Source: Actinacidiphila bryophytorum
GTDB taxonomy: Bacteria > Actinomycetota > Actinomycetes > Streptomycetales > Streptomycetaceae
Length of the DNA stretch: 64,000 bases
Direction of reading: 5' to 3'
Assembly: GCF_016916835.1 (NCBI RefSeq)
Contig: NZ_JAFFIX010000011.1
Location: forward strand, 1-64,000
Made by a program: the position numbers and the translations under genes
Notes under the pieces: generated by a model
What the model was told of the DNA's origin: nothing
The model's input: the letters and a program-made list of their open reading frames with translations, nothing else
Database searches by the model: none
In this document: piece by piece, positions 8,627-19,136 of the stretch
Layout: every line of letters starts with the position of its first letter
Numbering within the stretch: position 1 is the first letter of the stretch

Positions 8627-9699
8627 TTGGCCACCGCCCGGGTCCTGGCGGGCTCGGGCGCGGCGATGCCGACGTCCGCGATGCCGGCCTCGGCGACGTC
8701 GACCTGCAGGCCCTGCTCGCGCAGGAAGCCGATGGGCACGACGTTGTCCTCGAAGCGGCCGGGCAGTTCGATCCGCATCCGGCCGATCTGCCGCCCGTCG
8801 TAGGTCTCCATGGCGGCGCCCAGGATGGACACGTCGACGTTGTAGGTGCGGGCCAGCTGGGAGATCACCGGGCGGGTCGCGCTCTCGCCGTGGAAGGTGA
8901 GGTCGACGACCGTGCGGTCGGGTCCCGAGGCCTGACCGCCGACCGGGAAGAGTTCGTCGGCCAGTTCCGAGCCGGGGGTGGCGAGCAGTTCCGCCACGGT
9001 GCCGGATTCCACCACGCGTCCGCCTTTCATGAGGGCCGCCGAGTCGCAGACCGCCTTGACGACGTCCATTTCGTGGGTGATGAGCAGCACGGTCAGGCCG
9101 AGCTGCCGGTTGAGGTCGCGCAGCAGCTGCAGGACCGAGCGGGTGGTCTCCGGGTCGAGCGCGGAGGTGGCCTCGTCGGAGAGCAGCACCTTGGGCTCGC
9201 CGGCCAGGGCGCGGGCGATGCCGACGCGCTGCTTCTGGCCGCCGGACAGCTGCGCGGGGTAGGTGCGGGCCTTGTCGGACAGGCCCACCAGGTCGAGGAG
9301 TTCCGCTGCCTTGCGGGCGCGCTCGCGCCGCGGGACGCCGAGGATCTCCAGCGGGAGTTCGACGTTGTCCTGGACGGTGCGCGAGGACAGCAGGTTGAAG
9401 TGCTGGAAGACCATGCCGATGCCGGCCCTGGCCGCCCGCAATGCCGCGGGTGCCCGGTCGGAGCGGCCGGCCAGCGCTGTCAGGTCGCGGCCGTCCACCT
9501 CGACGGTGCCTGAGGTGGGGCGTTCCAGCAGGTTGACGCAGCGGATCAGGGTGCTCTTGCCGGCGCCGCTGCGGCCGACGACGCCGTAGACCTCGCCTTC
9601 GCGCACGGTGAGGTCGACCCCGTCCAGTGCGGTGACCTCGCGGTCGCGTGAGCGGTAGACCTTGCGCAGGTCGGTGGTGGTGATCACAGGAGTGTCCAT
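8623..9699 (-). CDS. metN: MetN, methionine ABC transporter ATP-binding protein
   Basis: A 358-residue ATPase that powers MetI/MetQ uptake. Walker A is GRSGAGKST at residues 42-50, the ABC signature LSGGQKQRVGIARAL and Walker B KVLLSDEATSALD. After about residue 260 comes the C-terminal NIL/ACT-like domain (VVDLTFHGESATRPVISQLARTYNVDVSILGA), which in E. coli MetN binds methionine and shuts the pump when the cell is full. ATG at 9697-9699 is chosen because the ABC domain starts at once. There is no good ribosome-binding site before it, unlike most genes here, which fits coupling to an upstream leader. First gene of the operon. Confidence 0.95.
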   Translation of the reverse strand: MDTPVITTTDLRKVYRSRDREVTALDGVDLTVREGEVYGVVGRSGAGKSTLIRCVNLLERPTSGTVEVDGRDLTALAGRSDRAPAALRAARAGIGMVFQHFNLLSSRTVQDNVELPLEILGVPRRERARKAAELLDLVGLSDKARTYPAQLSGGQKQRVGIARALAGEPKVLLSDEATSALDPETTRSVLQLLRDLNRQLGLTVLLITHEMDVVKAVCDSAALMKGGRVVESGTVAELLATPGSELADELFPVGGQASGPDRTVVDLTFHGESATRPVISQLARTYNVDVSILGAAMETYDGRQIGRMRIELPGRFEDNVVPIGFLREQGLQVDVAEAGIADVGIAAPEPARTRAVAK

Positions 9700-9871
9700 C
9701 GTGGTCGGGCGCGCGGCGGGACGAACCACCGCACAAGGGGTGTGTGCTGCTGGAGCGCGGCGCGGGTCTGCCCGCACGGAGCTTCGGTTTCCGGCGGCGC
9801 GGCGCGGCGCTGCACCGGGGGGTGACGCGGGGCGCGGCGGTCGGGGGCGACGCGCCGCTCAGGGCCTCAGG
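9700..9871 (-). promoter_or_regulatory. Leader between the small Cys peptide and metN
   Basis: 172 bases between the stop of the putative leader peptide and metN, extremely GC-rich with many overlapping GC arms (for example the run of cgccgcgcc motifs at 9798-9810 and 9833-9858). These can form mutually exclusive hairpins, as an attenuator would need. I see no SAM riboswitch core. The idea of a terminator/anti-terminator switch is inference; no exact fold was computed. Confidence 0.4.
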
Positions 9872-9952
9872 TCAGGCACACATTCGACACAGACGACGGA
9901 CACCGGGCGTGGTCGCCTCGGTCGCGCGGATGCGGCGGTTCGTCGTGGTCAT
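9872..9952 (-). CDS. Putative 26-residue Cys-containing leader peptide of metNIQ
   Basis: A short frame ATG (9950-9952) to TGA (9872-9874). It starts MTTTNRR, is Arg-rich and ends RLCRMCA just before the stop. Both Cys codons are TGT and the Arg between them is CGA, all rare in this genome, where TGC and CGC dominate. It lies on the operon strand about 170 bases before metN, which itself lacks a clear ribosome-binding site. Actinobacteria are known to place tiny Cys-rich upstream frames before sulfur-metabolism genes as ribosome-stalling attenuators. That placement and codon choice support a Cys (or Met) sensing role; the function is inferred. Confidence 0.6.
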   Translation of the reverse strand: MTTTNRRIRATEATTPGVRRLCRMCA

Positions 9953-10100
9953 GCGGCCCAGTAAACCAGACATCCCGCCCGGTTCCGAAATCCGGGCAAC
10001 CTGTTCACTATGCGGACACACTGTGCCGTGGGAGCGGGGCCGGAGCGGGCGGGGAGGGGTACCGGATCGGCGGCCGGACGGTCCGTAATAAAGTCGGCGC

Positions 10101-10469
10101 ATGCTCGACGCGGTCACCATCACGGTCACGGTCACGGCACTGCTGCTCGCGGTGTGGTGCGCCTATGCCGCCTACCGCGACGAGCCGACCAACGACTGGC
10201 ACTTCATCGGCATGGCGGTGGTCACACTCGCCGCGCTGGTCCAGCTGGTGGTGGGGCTGGTGCAGCTCGGGCAGGGCGACCGGCCCGACCACGGCACCGC
10301 CACCTTCGTCGGCTACCTGGTCGGCGCGGCCTGCACGGTCCCGCTGGCGGCCATCATGTCGCTGACCGAGCGCAGCCGCTGGGGCTCGGCGATCGTGGCG
10401 GCGGGCGGTGTGGTCCTGGCCGTGCTGGAGCTGCGGCTGCACGAGATCTGGGGAGCCGGCAATGGCTGA
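10101..10469 (+). CDS. Small four-helix membrane protein, unknown function
   Basis: 122 residues with about four hydrophobic helices (residues 3-24, 35-56, 68-87 and 96-111) and short polar loops; no enzyme motif. It looks like an integral membrane protein of unknown role. The ATG at 10101 has TAATAA about 10 bases upstream and no Shine-Dalgarno sequence, so a leaderless transcript is likely. Its stop overlaps the start of the next membrane protein by 8 bp, so the two are translationally coupled and probably act together. Confidence 0.75.
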   Translation: MLDAVTITVTVTALLLAVWCAYAAYRDEPTNDWHFIGMAVVTLAALVQLVVGLVQLGQGDRPDHGTATFVGYLVGAACTVPLAAIMSLTERSRWGSAIVAAGGVVLAVLELRLHEIWGAGNG

Positions 10470-10992
10470 GGAGAGCACCGCGGACGGCACGGAGGACACG
10501 GCGATGGCCCGGCAGCAGACACCACCCCAGGCACCCGCGGCAGCGGAAGCGGCGGCGCCCGCCCCCGCGGCGCAGAGCGGCGGTGCGCGCATCGGGCAGG
10601 GTCCCGGGCGGCTGCTGCTGTGGTTCTACGGCGTCTTCACCGTGGCCGCGCTGTCCCGCTCGATCGTGCAGATCAGCACCAAGTTCTCGGACGCGCGCCT
10701 GGCCTACCTGCTCTCGCTCGCGGCCGGCATCGTCTACGCGGTGATCACCGTGGCCCTGTGGCGGGGCGGCGGCCAGGCCCGCAAGGTCGCGCTTGTGGCG
10801 TGCTCGGCGGAGCTGCTGGGCGTGATCGGGGTGGGCGTGCTGACCCTGGCGGACTCCTCGGCCTTCCCCGACCAGACGGTGTGGTCCGACTTCGGGTACG
10901 GCTATGTCTTCCTGCCGGTGATCCTGCCCGTCATGGGCCTGCTGTGGCTGCGCAAGGCGGGCGCCGAGCTCAGGGGCGCGGAGGCGGCCTGA
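10462..10992 (+). CDS. Integral membrane protein with Ala/Pro-rich N-terminus, unknown function
   Basis: 176 residues. The first 50 are a polar Ala/Pro/Glu tail (MAEESTADGTEDTAMARQQ), followed by four hydrophobic segments starting at LLLWFYGVFTVAAL and ending at VFLPVILPVMGLLWL. No catalytic motif is seen. The ATG at 10462 overlaps the preceding gene by 8 bp. The pair lies divergent from the metNIQ leader; any functional link is not evident. Confidence 0.75.
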   Translation: MAEESTADGTEDTAMARQQTPPQAPAAAEAAAPAPAAQSGGARIGQGPGRLLLWFYGVFTVAALSRSIVQISTKFSDARLAYLLSLAAGIVYAVITVALWRGGGQARKVALVACSAELLGVIGVGVLTLADSSAFPDQTVWSDFGYGYVFLPVILPVMGLLWLRKAGAELRGAEAA

Positions 10993-11061
10993 GCGCGGCC
11001 TCCGCACCGGGACCCGATACCGCCGCACGACGGTTCCGGGCCCCGGGCGGGGCACGTGGGA

Positions 11062-11568
11062 TCAGGCGGTGGCGGCGTATCCCGCCGTCTCCGCGGACTT
11101 CTCCATCGTCACCAGGCTCAGCCGGCGGGTGACCGGCTCGGCCGCACCCACCTGCTCGTAGCCCAGCTTGCGGTACATCCGCAGGTTGACCTCGCTGCGG
11201 TGCCCGGTGAACAGCCGGTACCGCTTGGCCTCCGCCTCGGCCGCGAGCCGGTCCTCGACGGCGTGCAGCAGCCGCCCGCCCAGGCCGTGCCGCTGCAGTC
11301 GCGGATGCACGATCAGCTTGCCGATCCTTGCGGTGCCGTCGTCGTCGACGGCCCCCCGGACGGACCCGACGACCTCTTCCCCGAGGCGTGCCACCAGCAC
11401 GCAGCCCCCGGACAGTTCCGCACGCAGGTCGTCCAGGGTCTGGGTCAGCGGTTCGATGCTGTAGTCGCCGTACAGCTCGGCTTCACTCTGGTAGCAGAGG
11501 TACTGGAGTTTCAGGATCTTCTCGGCGTCGCTCGACTCCGCCGTAGAGATGGTCACGCTCATGCCCAT
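11062..11568 (-). CDS. GNAT N-acetyltransferase
   Basis: A 168-residue GNAT enzyme. The acetyl-CoA-binding core is IGKLIVHPRLQRHGLGGRLL (the R/Q-x-x-G-x-G/A type loop is QRHGLGG), preceded by VGSVRGAVDDDGTARIG and followed by YRLFTGHRSEVNLRMYRKLGY. The acceptor is unknown. ATG at 11566-11568 (MGMSVTIS) was picked for AGGGGAGG about 9 bases upstream; a second ATG two codons in is possible. A single gene with 204 bases of non-coding sequence upstream. Confidence 0.85.
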   Translation of the reverse strand: MGMSVTISTAESSDAEKILKLQYLCYQSEAELYGDYSIEPLTQTLDDLRAELSGGCVLVARLGEEVVGSVRGAVDDDGTARIGKLIVHPRLQRHGLGGRLLHAVEDRLAAEAEAKRYRLFTGHRSEVNLRMYRKLGYEQVGAAEPVTRRLSLVTMEKSAETAGYAATA

Positions 11569-11772
11569 GCGCGCAGGCCTCCCCTTCGAATCCGTCCGGG
11601 CAGTTTGAGGGTGAGGTGTGGCCCGGGACGTGTGCCTGACCGGAGTTGGTGCGGGTGTGCGCCGTCTCCGTGGCGCCGATGATCGCACAAACACTCCGCC
11701 GGGGTACCGCCTGCGCGCTACCCCTTCCAGGCTCGTCCAGGCGTGCCGGAGGTGCCCACTGCCGCTGACTGT

Positions 11773-12357
11773 TTACCGTGCATTACCCCGTCCCACCGGG
11801 GATCCAACCCTCGAATTCAGGATGGATCGCAGACACCCCGCGCACCGCGAGCGCAGCGGCCCCAGGCTCCCCTGTGAGATTCCCAACTCCCGGGAGATTT
11901 CCCGGTATGTGGGGTCAGAACCGGACATCAGGGCGTGCAGCAGCTGCGGGCAGCGCCCCGGCAGGGTGCGCACCGCCGCGAGGACCGCGCGCAGCGCGTC
12001 CGCGGCGATCACCCGCTCCTCGACGCCGCCGCCGCGGTGCGCCGACCGCGGCGGCGGTCCGGCGTCCTGGTCGGCGTACGGCCGCTCGCAGCGCCGCCGT
12101 ACGTCGAAAGCCAGCGCCTCTGCGCGGACCGCGGCCCTCGTCCACTCGGCGGGGTCGGCAGGCGGCCCGTCGCCTTCGAGCAGCCGCAGCCAGACCGCCT
12201 GTTCGAGGTCGGCGGCCTCGATGCCGGTCCCCGGCAGCGCGTAGGCGGCGGCCTCGGCGGCCAGCAGCGCGGCGAAGGCGGCCGGCGGTGCCGGGTATCC
12301 GGCGGGCAGTTGTTCCGCGACGGCGGCGGCGAGGGCGGTGTCCATGGCCATGTGCAT
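11773..12357 (-). CDS. Small sigma-70-like protein with a region-4-type helix-turn-helix
   Basis: 194 residues. The C-terminal segment YREISRELGISQGSLGPLRSRCAGCLRSIL (about residues 151-180) is a sigma region-4-type HTH, and the middle (ADLEQAVWLRLLEGDGPPADPAEWTRAAVRAEALAFDVRRRCER) resembles region 2 of ECF sigma factors but is shorter. It may be an ECF-like sigma factor or a regulator derived from one. No anti-sigma gene lies beside it. Three in-frame ATGs (12357, 12351, 12345) are possible starts; AGAGGCGG precedes the first. A strong hairpin lies 18 bases upstream. Confidence 0.7.
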   Translation of the reverse strand: MHMAMDTALAAAVAEQLPAGYPAPPAAFAALLAAEAAAYALPGTGIEAADLEQAVWLRLLEGDGPPADPAEWTRAAVRAEALAFDVRRRCERPYADQDAGPPPRSAHRGGGVEERVIAADALRAVLAAVRTLPGRCPQLLHALMSGSDPTYREISRELGISQGSLGPLRSRCAGCLRSILNSRVGSPVGRGNAR

Positions 12358-12374
12358 ATCCGCCTCTACGCGCG

Positions 12375-12404
12375 GGCCGCGCCGGGCGGTTGCCCGGCGC
12401 GGCC
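12375..12404 (-). terminator. 13-bp perfect hairpin after the glycerophosphodiesterase gene
   Basis: Arms 12375-12387 and 12392-12404 with a 4-base loop, 47 bases past the stop of the glycerophosphodiesterase gene and just before the sigma-like gene on the same strand. It most likely terminates the former, but its closeness to the next start means it could also sit in that gene's leader. Confidence 0.7.
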
Positions 12405-12451
12405 GCTTTCACCTCATGGAGTGCACGCGCCCCTCACGAGGCGGGCGCCCC

Positions 12452-13621
12452 TCACGAGGCCCAGTAGTCCTCGCGGGCCAGCACCGCGGTGTCGGCGTTG
12501 TCGGTGAACAGGCCGTCGATGCCGGTGGCGAACCAGGTCCTGAACGCGGCGATCGGGTCGCCGTAGGCGTTCGGGTCGGTGCCGACCTGGAAGTCGGCCG
12601 GCAGGAACTGGTTCTCGTTGCGCGCGGTGAAGGGGTGCAGGACCAGGCCGGCCCGGTGCGCGTCCCTGACCACGGCGGTGGGCTCCAGGAGCCTGCCGGA
12701 GGAGTCGCGCGGGATGATCACGTCGGTGGTCGGGCCGATGCCCTGGGCGAAGCCGGCGATCCAGGCCAGCCCCTCGGGGGTGACCAGGTCGGCGACCGTG
12801 CGCTTGTCGCCTGCCACCACGAAGTCCCAGGGCTGCGAGGTCAGGCCGTTGAGCAGGAAGACCTTGGTCGCCGCCGCGCCCAGCCGGCCGAGCCGCTGCA
12901 GGCTCTGCGCCTCGAAGGACTGCAGGAACTGCGGGGCGTCGGCGCGGTGCCTGCCGTAGGGCTTGAGCTGCGCGACCAGCCGCTCCTCCAGGGGCAGGCC
13001 GATGCCGCGGAAGTAGGTGGGGTGCTTGGTCTCGGTGTGCAGCCAGACCGGCTTGCCGCGCTTGCGGCCCTCCTCGTCCGCCCACTCCAGCACCTCGGCG
13101 AAGGTGGGGATGTCCCAGCGGCCGTTGTAGATCGCGTTGTGCGGCCGGACCGCGGGCAGCCGCTCCACCGCACGCAGCCGCTTGAGCTCGGCGAGGGTGA
13201 AGTCCTGGGTGAACCAGCCGGTGGTGGCGGTGCCGTCGATGGTCCTGGTGGTCCTGCGGCCGGCGAACTCGGGGTGGTCGGCGACGTCGGTGGTGCCGCC
13301 GATCTCCGGTTCGTGCCGGCACACCAGGTGCCCGTCCCTGGTGGGTACGACGTCCTGCTCGACGACGTCCGCACCGATCGCCAGCGCGTACTCGTACGAT
13401 CCGAAGGTGTGCTCGGGACGGTAGCCCGCGCTGCCGCGGTGGCCGACGATGGCGGGCACCGGCAGCTTCGGGGCGCGGCCGTGCCCCCTGCCCGCGCTGC
13501 CGCCACCGGACTGGGCCTGTGCCGCGCCGGCGGTGCCGAGGACCGCGCCGCCCGCGCCGAGGGCGGCAGCGGACAGCAGGGCGCGCCTGCCGGGGCCTGT
13601 CGTGTGCTGGTCATCCGTCAT
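12452..13621 (-). CDS. Secreted glycerophosphodiester phosphodiesterase
   Basis: A 389-residue exported GDPD-family enzyme that hydrolyses deacylated phospholipids to glycerol-3-phosphate and an alcohol, giving phosphate and glycerol. A Tat-like signal is seen at GRRALLSAAALGAGGAVLG (twin Arg, residues 11-12). The TIM-barrel active site follows: IVGHRGSAGYRPEHTFGSYE, ADVVEQDVVPTRDGHLVCRHEPEI with the E-x-D metal ligands, and later HTETKHPTYF. It is of the GlpQ type found in phosphate-regulated sets. ATG at 13619-13621 gives MTDDQHTTG right before the signal. Divergent from the acyltransferase at 13810. Confidence 0.92.
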   Translation of the reverse strand: MTDDQHTTGPGRRALLSAAALGAGGAVLGTAGAAQAQSGGGSAGRGHGRAPKLPVPAIVGHRGSAGYRPEHTFGSYEYALAIGADVVEQDVVPTRDGHLVCRHEPEIGGTTDVADHPEFAGRRTTRTIDGTATTGWFTQDFTLAELKRLRAVERLPAVRPHNAIYNGRWDIPTFAEVLEWADEEGRKRGKPVWLHTETKHPTYFRGIGLPLEERLVAQLKPYGRHRADAPQFLQSFEAQSLQRLGRLGAAATKVFLLNGLTSQPWDFVVAGDKRTVADLVTPEGLAWIAGFAQGIGPTTDVIIPRDSSGRLLEPTAVVRDAHRAGLVLHPFTARNENQFLPADFQVGTDPNAYGDPIAAFRTWFATGIDGLFTDNADTAVLAREDYWAS

Positions 13622-13809
13622 GCCCGCATCGTGCCAAGGGCAGCTTGACTGCGCCCGACGCCGACCGGAACACATCCGTAACTCAGGTCAACACCGTGTG
13701 GCATCTCCGTGAACCCGACGTGCGGGGGCGGCCCTCCCAGAAGTATCGTCCTCGTGTACGTACGGGCCGGTAGGTCCGGCCGCCCCCCTGCGCGAACCGG
13801 AGGAATGCG

Positions 13810-14478
13810 TTGTCCCGCAGCGTGCTCAAGGCGATTCTCGGACTGCTGATGCGGGTCCTGTACCGCCCCCGGGTCGAGGGTGTGGAGAACATCCCGGGCG
13901 ACGGCCCGGTGATCCTGGCGGGCAACCACGTGACCTTCGTCGACTCGCTGTTCCTGTCCCTGGTGGTGGAGCGGCAGGTCTACTTCATCGGCAAGGACGA
14001 GTACGTCACGGGCAAGGGCGTCAAGGGCCGGCTGATGGCCTGGTTCTTCACCACCTGCGGCATGATCCCGGTGGACCGGGACGGCGGGCACGGCGGTGTG
14101 GCGGCCCTGATGACCGGGCGCCGGGTGCTGGAGGAGGGCCGGATCTTCGGCATCTACCCCGAGGGCACCCGCTCCCCCGACGGGCGGCTCTACCGCGGCC
14201 GCACCGGTGTCGCCAGGCTCGCCCTGATGACCGGCGCCCCCGTGGTGCCCTTCGCGATGGTCGGCACCGACAAGGTGCAGCCCGGCGGCTCCGGCATGCT
14301 GCGGATCGCCCCGGTCACCATCCGCTTCGGCGACGCCCTGGAGTTCGCCCGCTACGAGGGCATGGACCGCGACCGCTACGTCCTGCGGGCGGTCACCGAC
14401 GAGGTCATGAGCGAGGTCATGCGGCTCGGCGGCCAGGAGTACGTGGACATCTACGCCACCAAGGCCAAGGCCGCCTGA
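13810..14478 (+). CDS. 1-acylglycerol-3-phosphate acyltransferase (PlsC family)
   Basis: A 222-residue lysophospholipid acyltransferase. The catalytic H-x4-D motif is NHVTFVD, and the glycerol-phosphate-binding block is IYPEGTRSPDG; PVVPFAMVGTD is a further family motif. It should acylate lysophosphatidic acid at the membrane during phospholipid synthesis. The start is TTG (13810-13812) with GGAGGA about 6 bases upstream; the nearby ATG at 13805 is in another frame. This is the only clear TTG start in the window. Confidence 0.9.
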   Translation: MSRSVLKAILGLLMRVLYRPRVEGVENIPGDGPVILAGNHVTFVDSLFLSLVVERQVYFIGKDEYVTGKGVKGRLMAWFFTTCGMIPVDRDGGHGGVAALMTGRRVLEEGRIFGIYPEGTRSPDGRLYRGRTGVARLALMTGAPVVPFAMVGTDKVQPGGSGMLRIAPVTIRFGDALEFARYEGMDRDRYVLRAVTDEVMSEVMRLGGQEYVDIYATKAKAA

Positions 14479-14590
14479 CGGCAGCCGCGGCAGCCGCCCG
14501 CACCGGGCACGGTTCACCGGCAGGAACCGCGGGAAGATCACCGGCGTCGTGGTTTGCACACGACCAGACCCGGTGTCAGGGGGACCTGCG

Positions 14591-15574
14591 GTGCGCGGTG
14601 GTTTACGGTACGGGACGGTGGCGGCGGCCCTGGCGGCACTGCTGCTGACGGGCTGCTCCTCGGGCGGCGCGTCCGGCGGCGGCACACCGCGGCCGGGACA
14701 CCACGGTGCCGCCGCGGCGGCACCGTCGGCCTCCGCCCGCCCGGCCGACGACACCACGTGCGGGAAGACCCCGGACAGCTACCGGCCCGCGGGGACGCAG
14801 CCGCAGCCCGGGCACATGCCCGCGGGCTCCACGATGGCGGCGATCGCGGCCCGCGGGCGGCTGATCGCGGGCGTGGACCAGAACTCGTACCTCTTCGGCT
14901 ACCGCAACCCGCTGACCGGGCAGCTCGACGGCTACGAGATCGAGCTGCTCAAGCGGATATCGACGGCGCTCTTCGGCAGCCCCGACCGCATCCAGTTCCG
15001 CACCATCACCTCGGCCCAGCGCATCCCGGTGCTGCTGCAGAAGCAGGACCCGGTGGACATCGTCATCGACTCGATGACGGTCAACTGCGAGCGCTGGAAG
15101 AGCGTGGCCTTCTCCAGCGACTACATGGACGCAGGCCAGCGGGTGCTGGTGCCCAAGGACTCGGCGGCCACGTCGATCGACGACCTGGGCGGCAAGAAGG
15201 TGTGCGCGGCCTCCGGCACGACCTCCATCGACACCCTCACGGGGCTCAAGGACCACCCGGTGGTCCCGGTGGGCGTCAAGGACTGGACGGACTGCCTGAT
15301 GCTCATGCAGCTGGGGCAGGTCGACGCGGTCTCCACCGACGACACCATCCTGATCGGCCTGCAGCGGCAGGATCCGAACACCAAGCTGATCGGCCCGCGC
15401 TTCACCGCCGAGCCGCACGGCATCGCCATGCAGCCGCAGCAGGTGGACTTCGTGCGCTTCGTCAACGGCGTGCTGGAGCAGATGCGGCAGGACGGCTCGC
15501 TGAAGAAGCTGGCCCAGGACTGGCTGGGAGACGGCGCCACCTTCGGGCCGCCTCCCGCCGTCTACCGGGACTGA
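14591..15574 (+). CDS. Glutamate-type ABC solute-binding lipoprotein with a TTA codon
   Basis: A 327-residue periplasmic-type binding protein (SBP_bac_3 family), lipid-anchored: signal AALAALLLTGC with the lipobox Cys. The binding domain starts at MAAIAARGRLIAGVDQNSYLFGYRNP, and DIVIDSMTVNCERWKSVAFS and GIAMQPQQVDFVRFVNGVL fit glutamate/glutamine binders. No permease or ATPase is adjacent, so it may be a sensor or serve a distant transporter. GTG at 14591 was chosen because it gives a compact signal peptide with GGGGGA upstream; in-frame GTGs at 14549 and 14573 are alternatives. Codon 5 is TTA (14603-14605), so translation should need the bldA tRNA. Confidence 0.88.
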   Translation: MRGGLRYGTVAAALAALLLTGCSSGGASGGGTPRPGHHGAAAAAPSASARPADDTTCGKTPDSYRPAGTQPQPGHMPAGSTMAAIAARGRLIAGVDQNSYLFGYRNPLTGQLDGYEIELLKRISTALFGSPDRIQFRTITSAQRIPVLLQKQDPVDIVIDSMTVNCERWKSVAFSSDYMDAGQRVLVPKDSAATSIDDLGGKKVCAASGTTSIDTLTGLKDHPVVPVGVKDWTDCLMLMQLGQVDAVSTDDTILIGLQRQDPNTKLIGPRFTAEPHGIAMQPQQVDFVRFVNGVLEQMRQDGSLKKLAQDWLGDGATFGPPPAVYRD

Positions 15575-15599
15575 CTCCCGGCTCCGTCCGCCGTGCCGC

Positions 15600-18400
<2,801 letters not shown>

Positions 18401-18414
18401 GGGTGTCTCCTTAC

Positions 18415-18444
18415 GTGCATACACTGACTGGTATAAGTATGCAC
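18415..18444 (-). promoter_or_regulatory. ARG-box operator before argG
   Basis: An 8-bp perfect inverted repeat GTGCATAC / GTATGCAC (18415-18422 and 18437-18444). Read on the gene strand, GTGCATACTTATACCA matches the ArgR consensus TGNATWWWWATNCA with two mismatches. It lies 15-44 bases before the argG start, a position that would block transcription or RNA polymerase entry when ArgR binds arginine. Confidence 0.75.
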
Positions 18445-18530
18445 TCCACCGTATGGTTAGTCCAATTCCCAGGTCAGCGTGTCCCGGGAACCGAGTGGAG
18501 TACGGGGCCGGTGGTGCGGGGCCCGCGGGC

Positions 18531-18599
18531 CTAGGCCGTGTTTTGGAAGTCCCGCCTGCCCCGTGGGGCGGACGGCGCTACTTCCAAAACACGGCCTAG
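18531..18599 (-). mobile_element. MITE-like element copy B (69 bp) at the argR stop codon
   Basis: Perfect 20-bp terminal inverted repeats (18531-18550 and 18580-18599) ending in CTAG on both sides, with a 29-bp centre that is itself able to fold. Reverse-complemented, its centre equals the left subterminal 13-14 bases and the right subterminal 13 bases of copy A, so B looks like copy A with about 110 bp deleted. Its right CTAG supplies the argR TAG stop. The whole unit would fold into one long hairpin and may terminate argCJBDR transcripts. Confidence 0.8.
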
Positions 18600-19129
18600 A
18601 CCTCGCCCTGGGCCAGGCGCAGCAGGTGGTCGGCGAGCTTCTGGCCGCCGGTGGGGTCGCGGCTGATCAGCACGACCGTGTCGTCGCCGGCGATCGTGCC
18701 GAGGATGTCGTAGACCTCCGCGGTGTCGATGGCCGAGGCCAGGAACTGGGCGGCGCCCGGCGGGGTGCGCACCACCACCAGGTTGGCCGAGGCCTCGGCG
18801 GAGATCAGCAGCTCACCCGCCAGCCGCCGCATCCGCTCCTCCTTGACCGACTCGCCCAGCGGAGCCTGGGGGGTGCGGAAGCCGCCCTCGGAGGGGACGG
18901 CGTAGATCAGCTCCCCGTCGTTGGTGCGGATCTTGACCGCGCCCAGTTCGTCCAGGTCCCGGCTGAGCGTCGCCTGGGTGACGCTCAGCCCGTCGTCGGC
19001 CAGCAGCTTGGCCAGCTGGCTCTGGGACCGCACCGGCTGCCGGCCGAGGATGTCCACGATCCTGCGGTGCCTGGCCGTGCGGGTCTGCGGTACGGCCTGG
19101 CCGCCGCCGTGCTGCTGCGCCTCGCTCAT
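18596..19129 (-). CDS. argR: Arginine repressor ArgR
   Basis: A 177-residue transcription regulator that binds ARG boxes as a hexamer when arginine is high. The N-terminal winged helix is [24 protein letters not shown] with the recognition region [20 protein letters not shown]; the C-terminal arginine-binding core has [18 protein letters not shown] and [18 protein letters not shown] at 19127-19129 starts 7 bases after the argD stop. The stop codon is made by the end of MITE copy B; the last sense codon is GTC at 18599-18601. Expected targets here are the argC and argG operators. Confidence 0.96.
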   Translation of the reverse strand: MSEAQQHGGGQAVPQTRTARHRRIVDILGRQPVRSQSQLAKLLADDGLSVTQATLSRDLDELGAVKIRTNDGELIYAVPSEGGFRTPQAPLGESVKEERMRRLAGELLISAEASANLVVVRTPPGAAQFLASAIDTAEVYDILGTIAGDDTVVLISRDPTGGQKLADHLLRLAQGEV

Positions 19130-19136
19130 CGTCGCG

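Noticed and set aside
9700-9871. SAM riboswitch before metN
   Set aside because: No SAM-I/SAM-II/SAM-IV core was recognisable; the Cys-codon frame offers a better explanation for the long leader.
12375-12404. Operator of the sigma-like gene
   Set aside because: The dyad is pure G/C with a 4-base loop, which fits an RNA hairpin better than a protein-binding DNA site.
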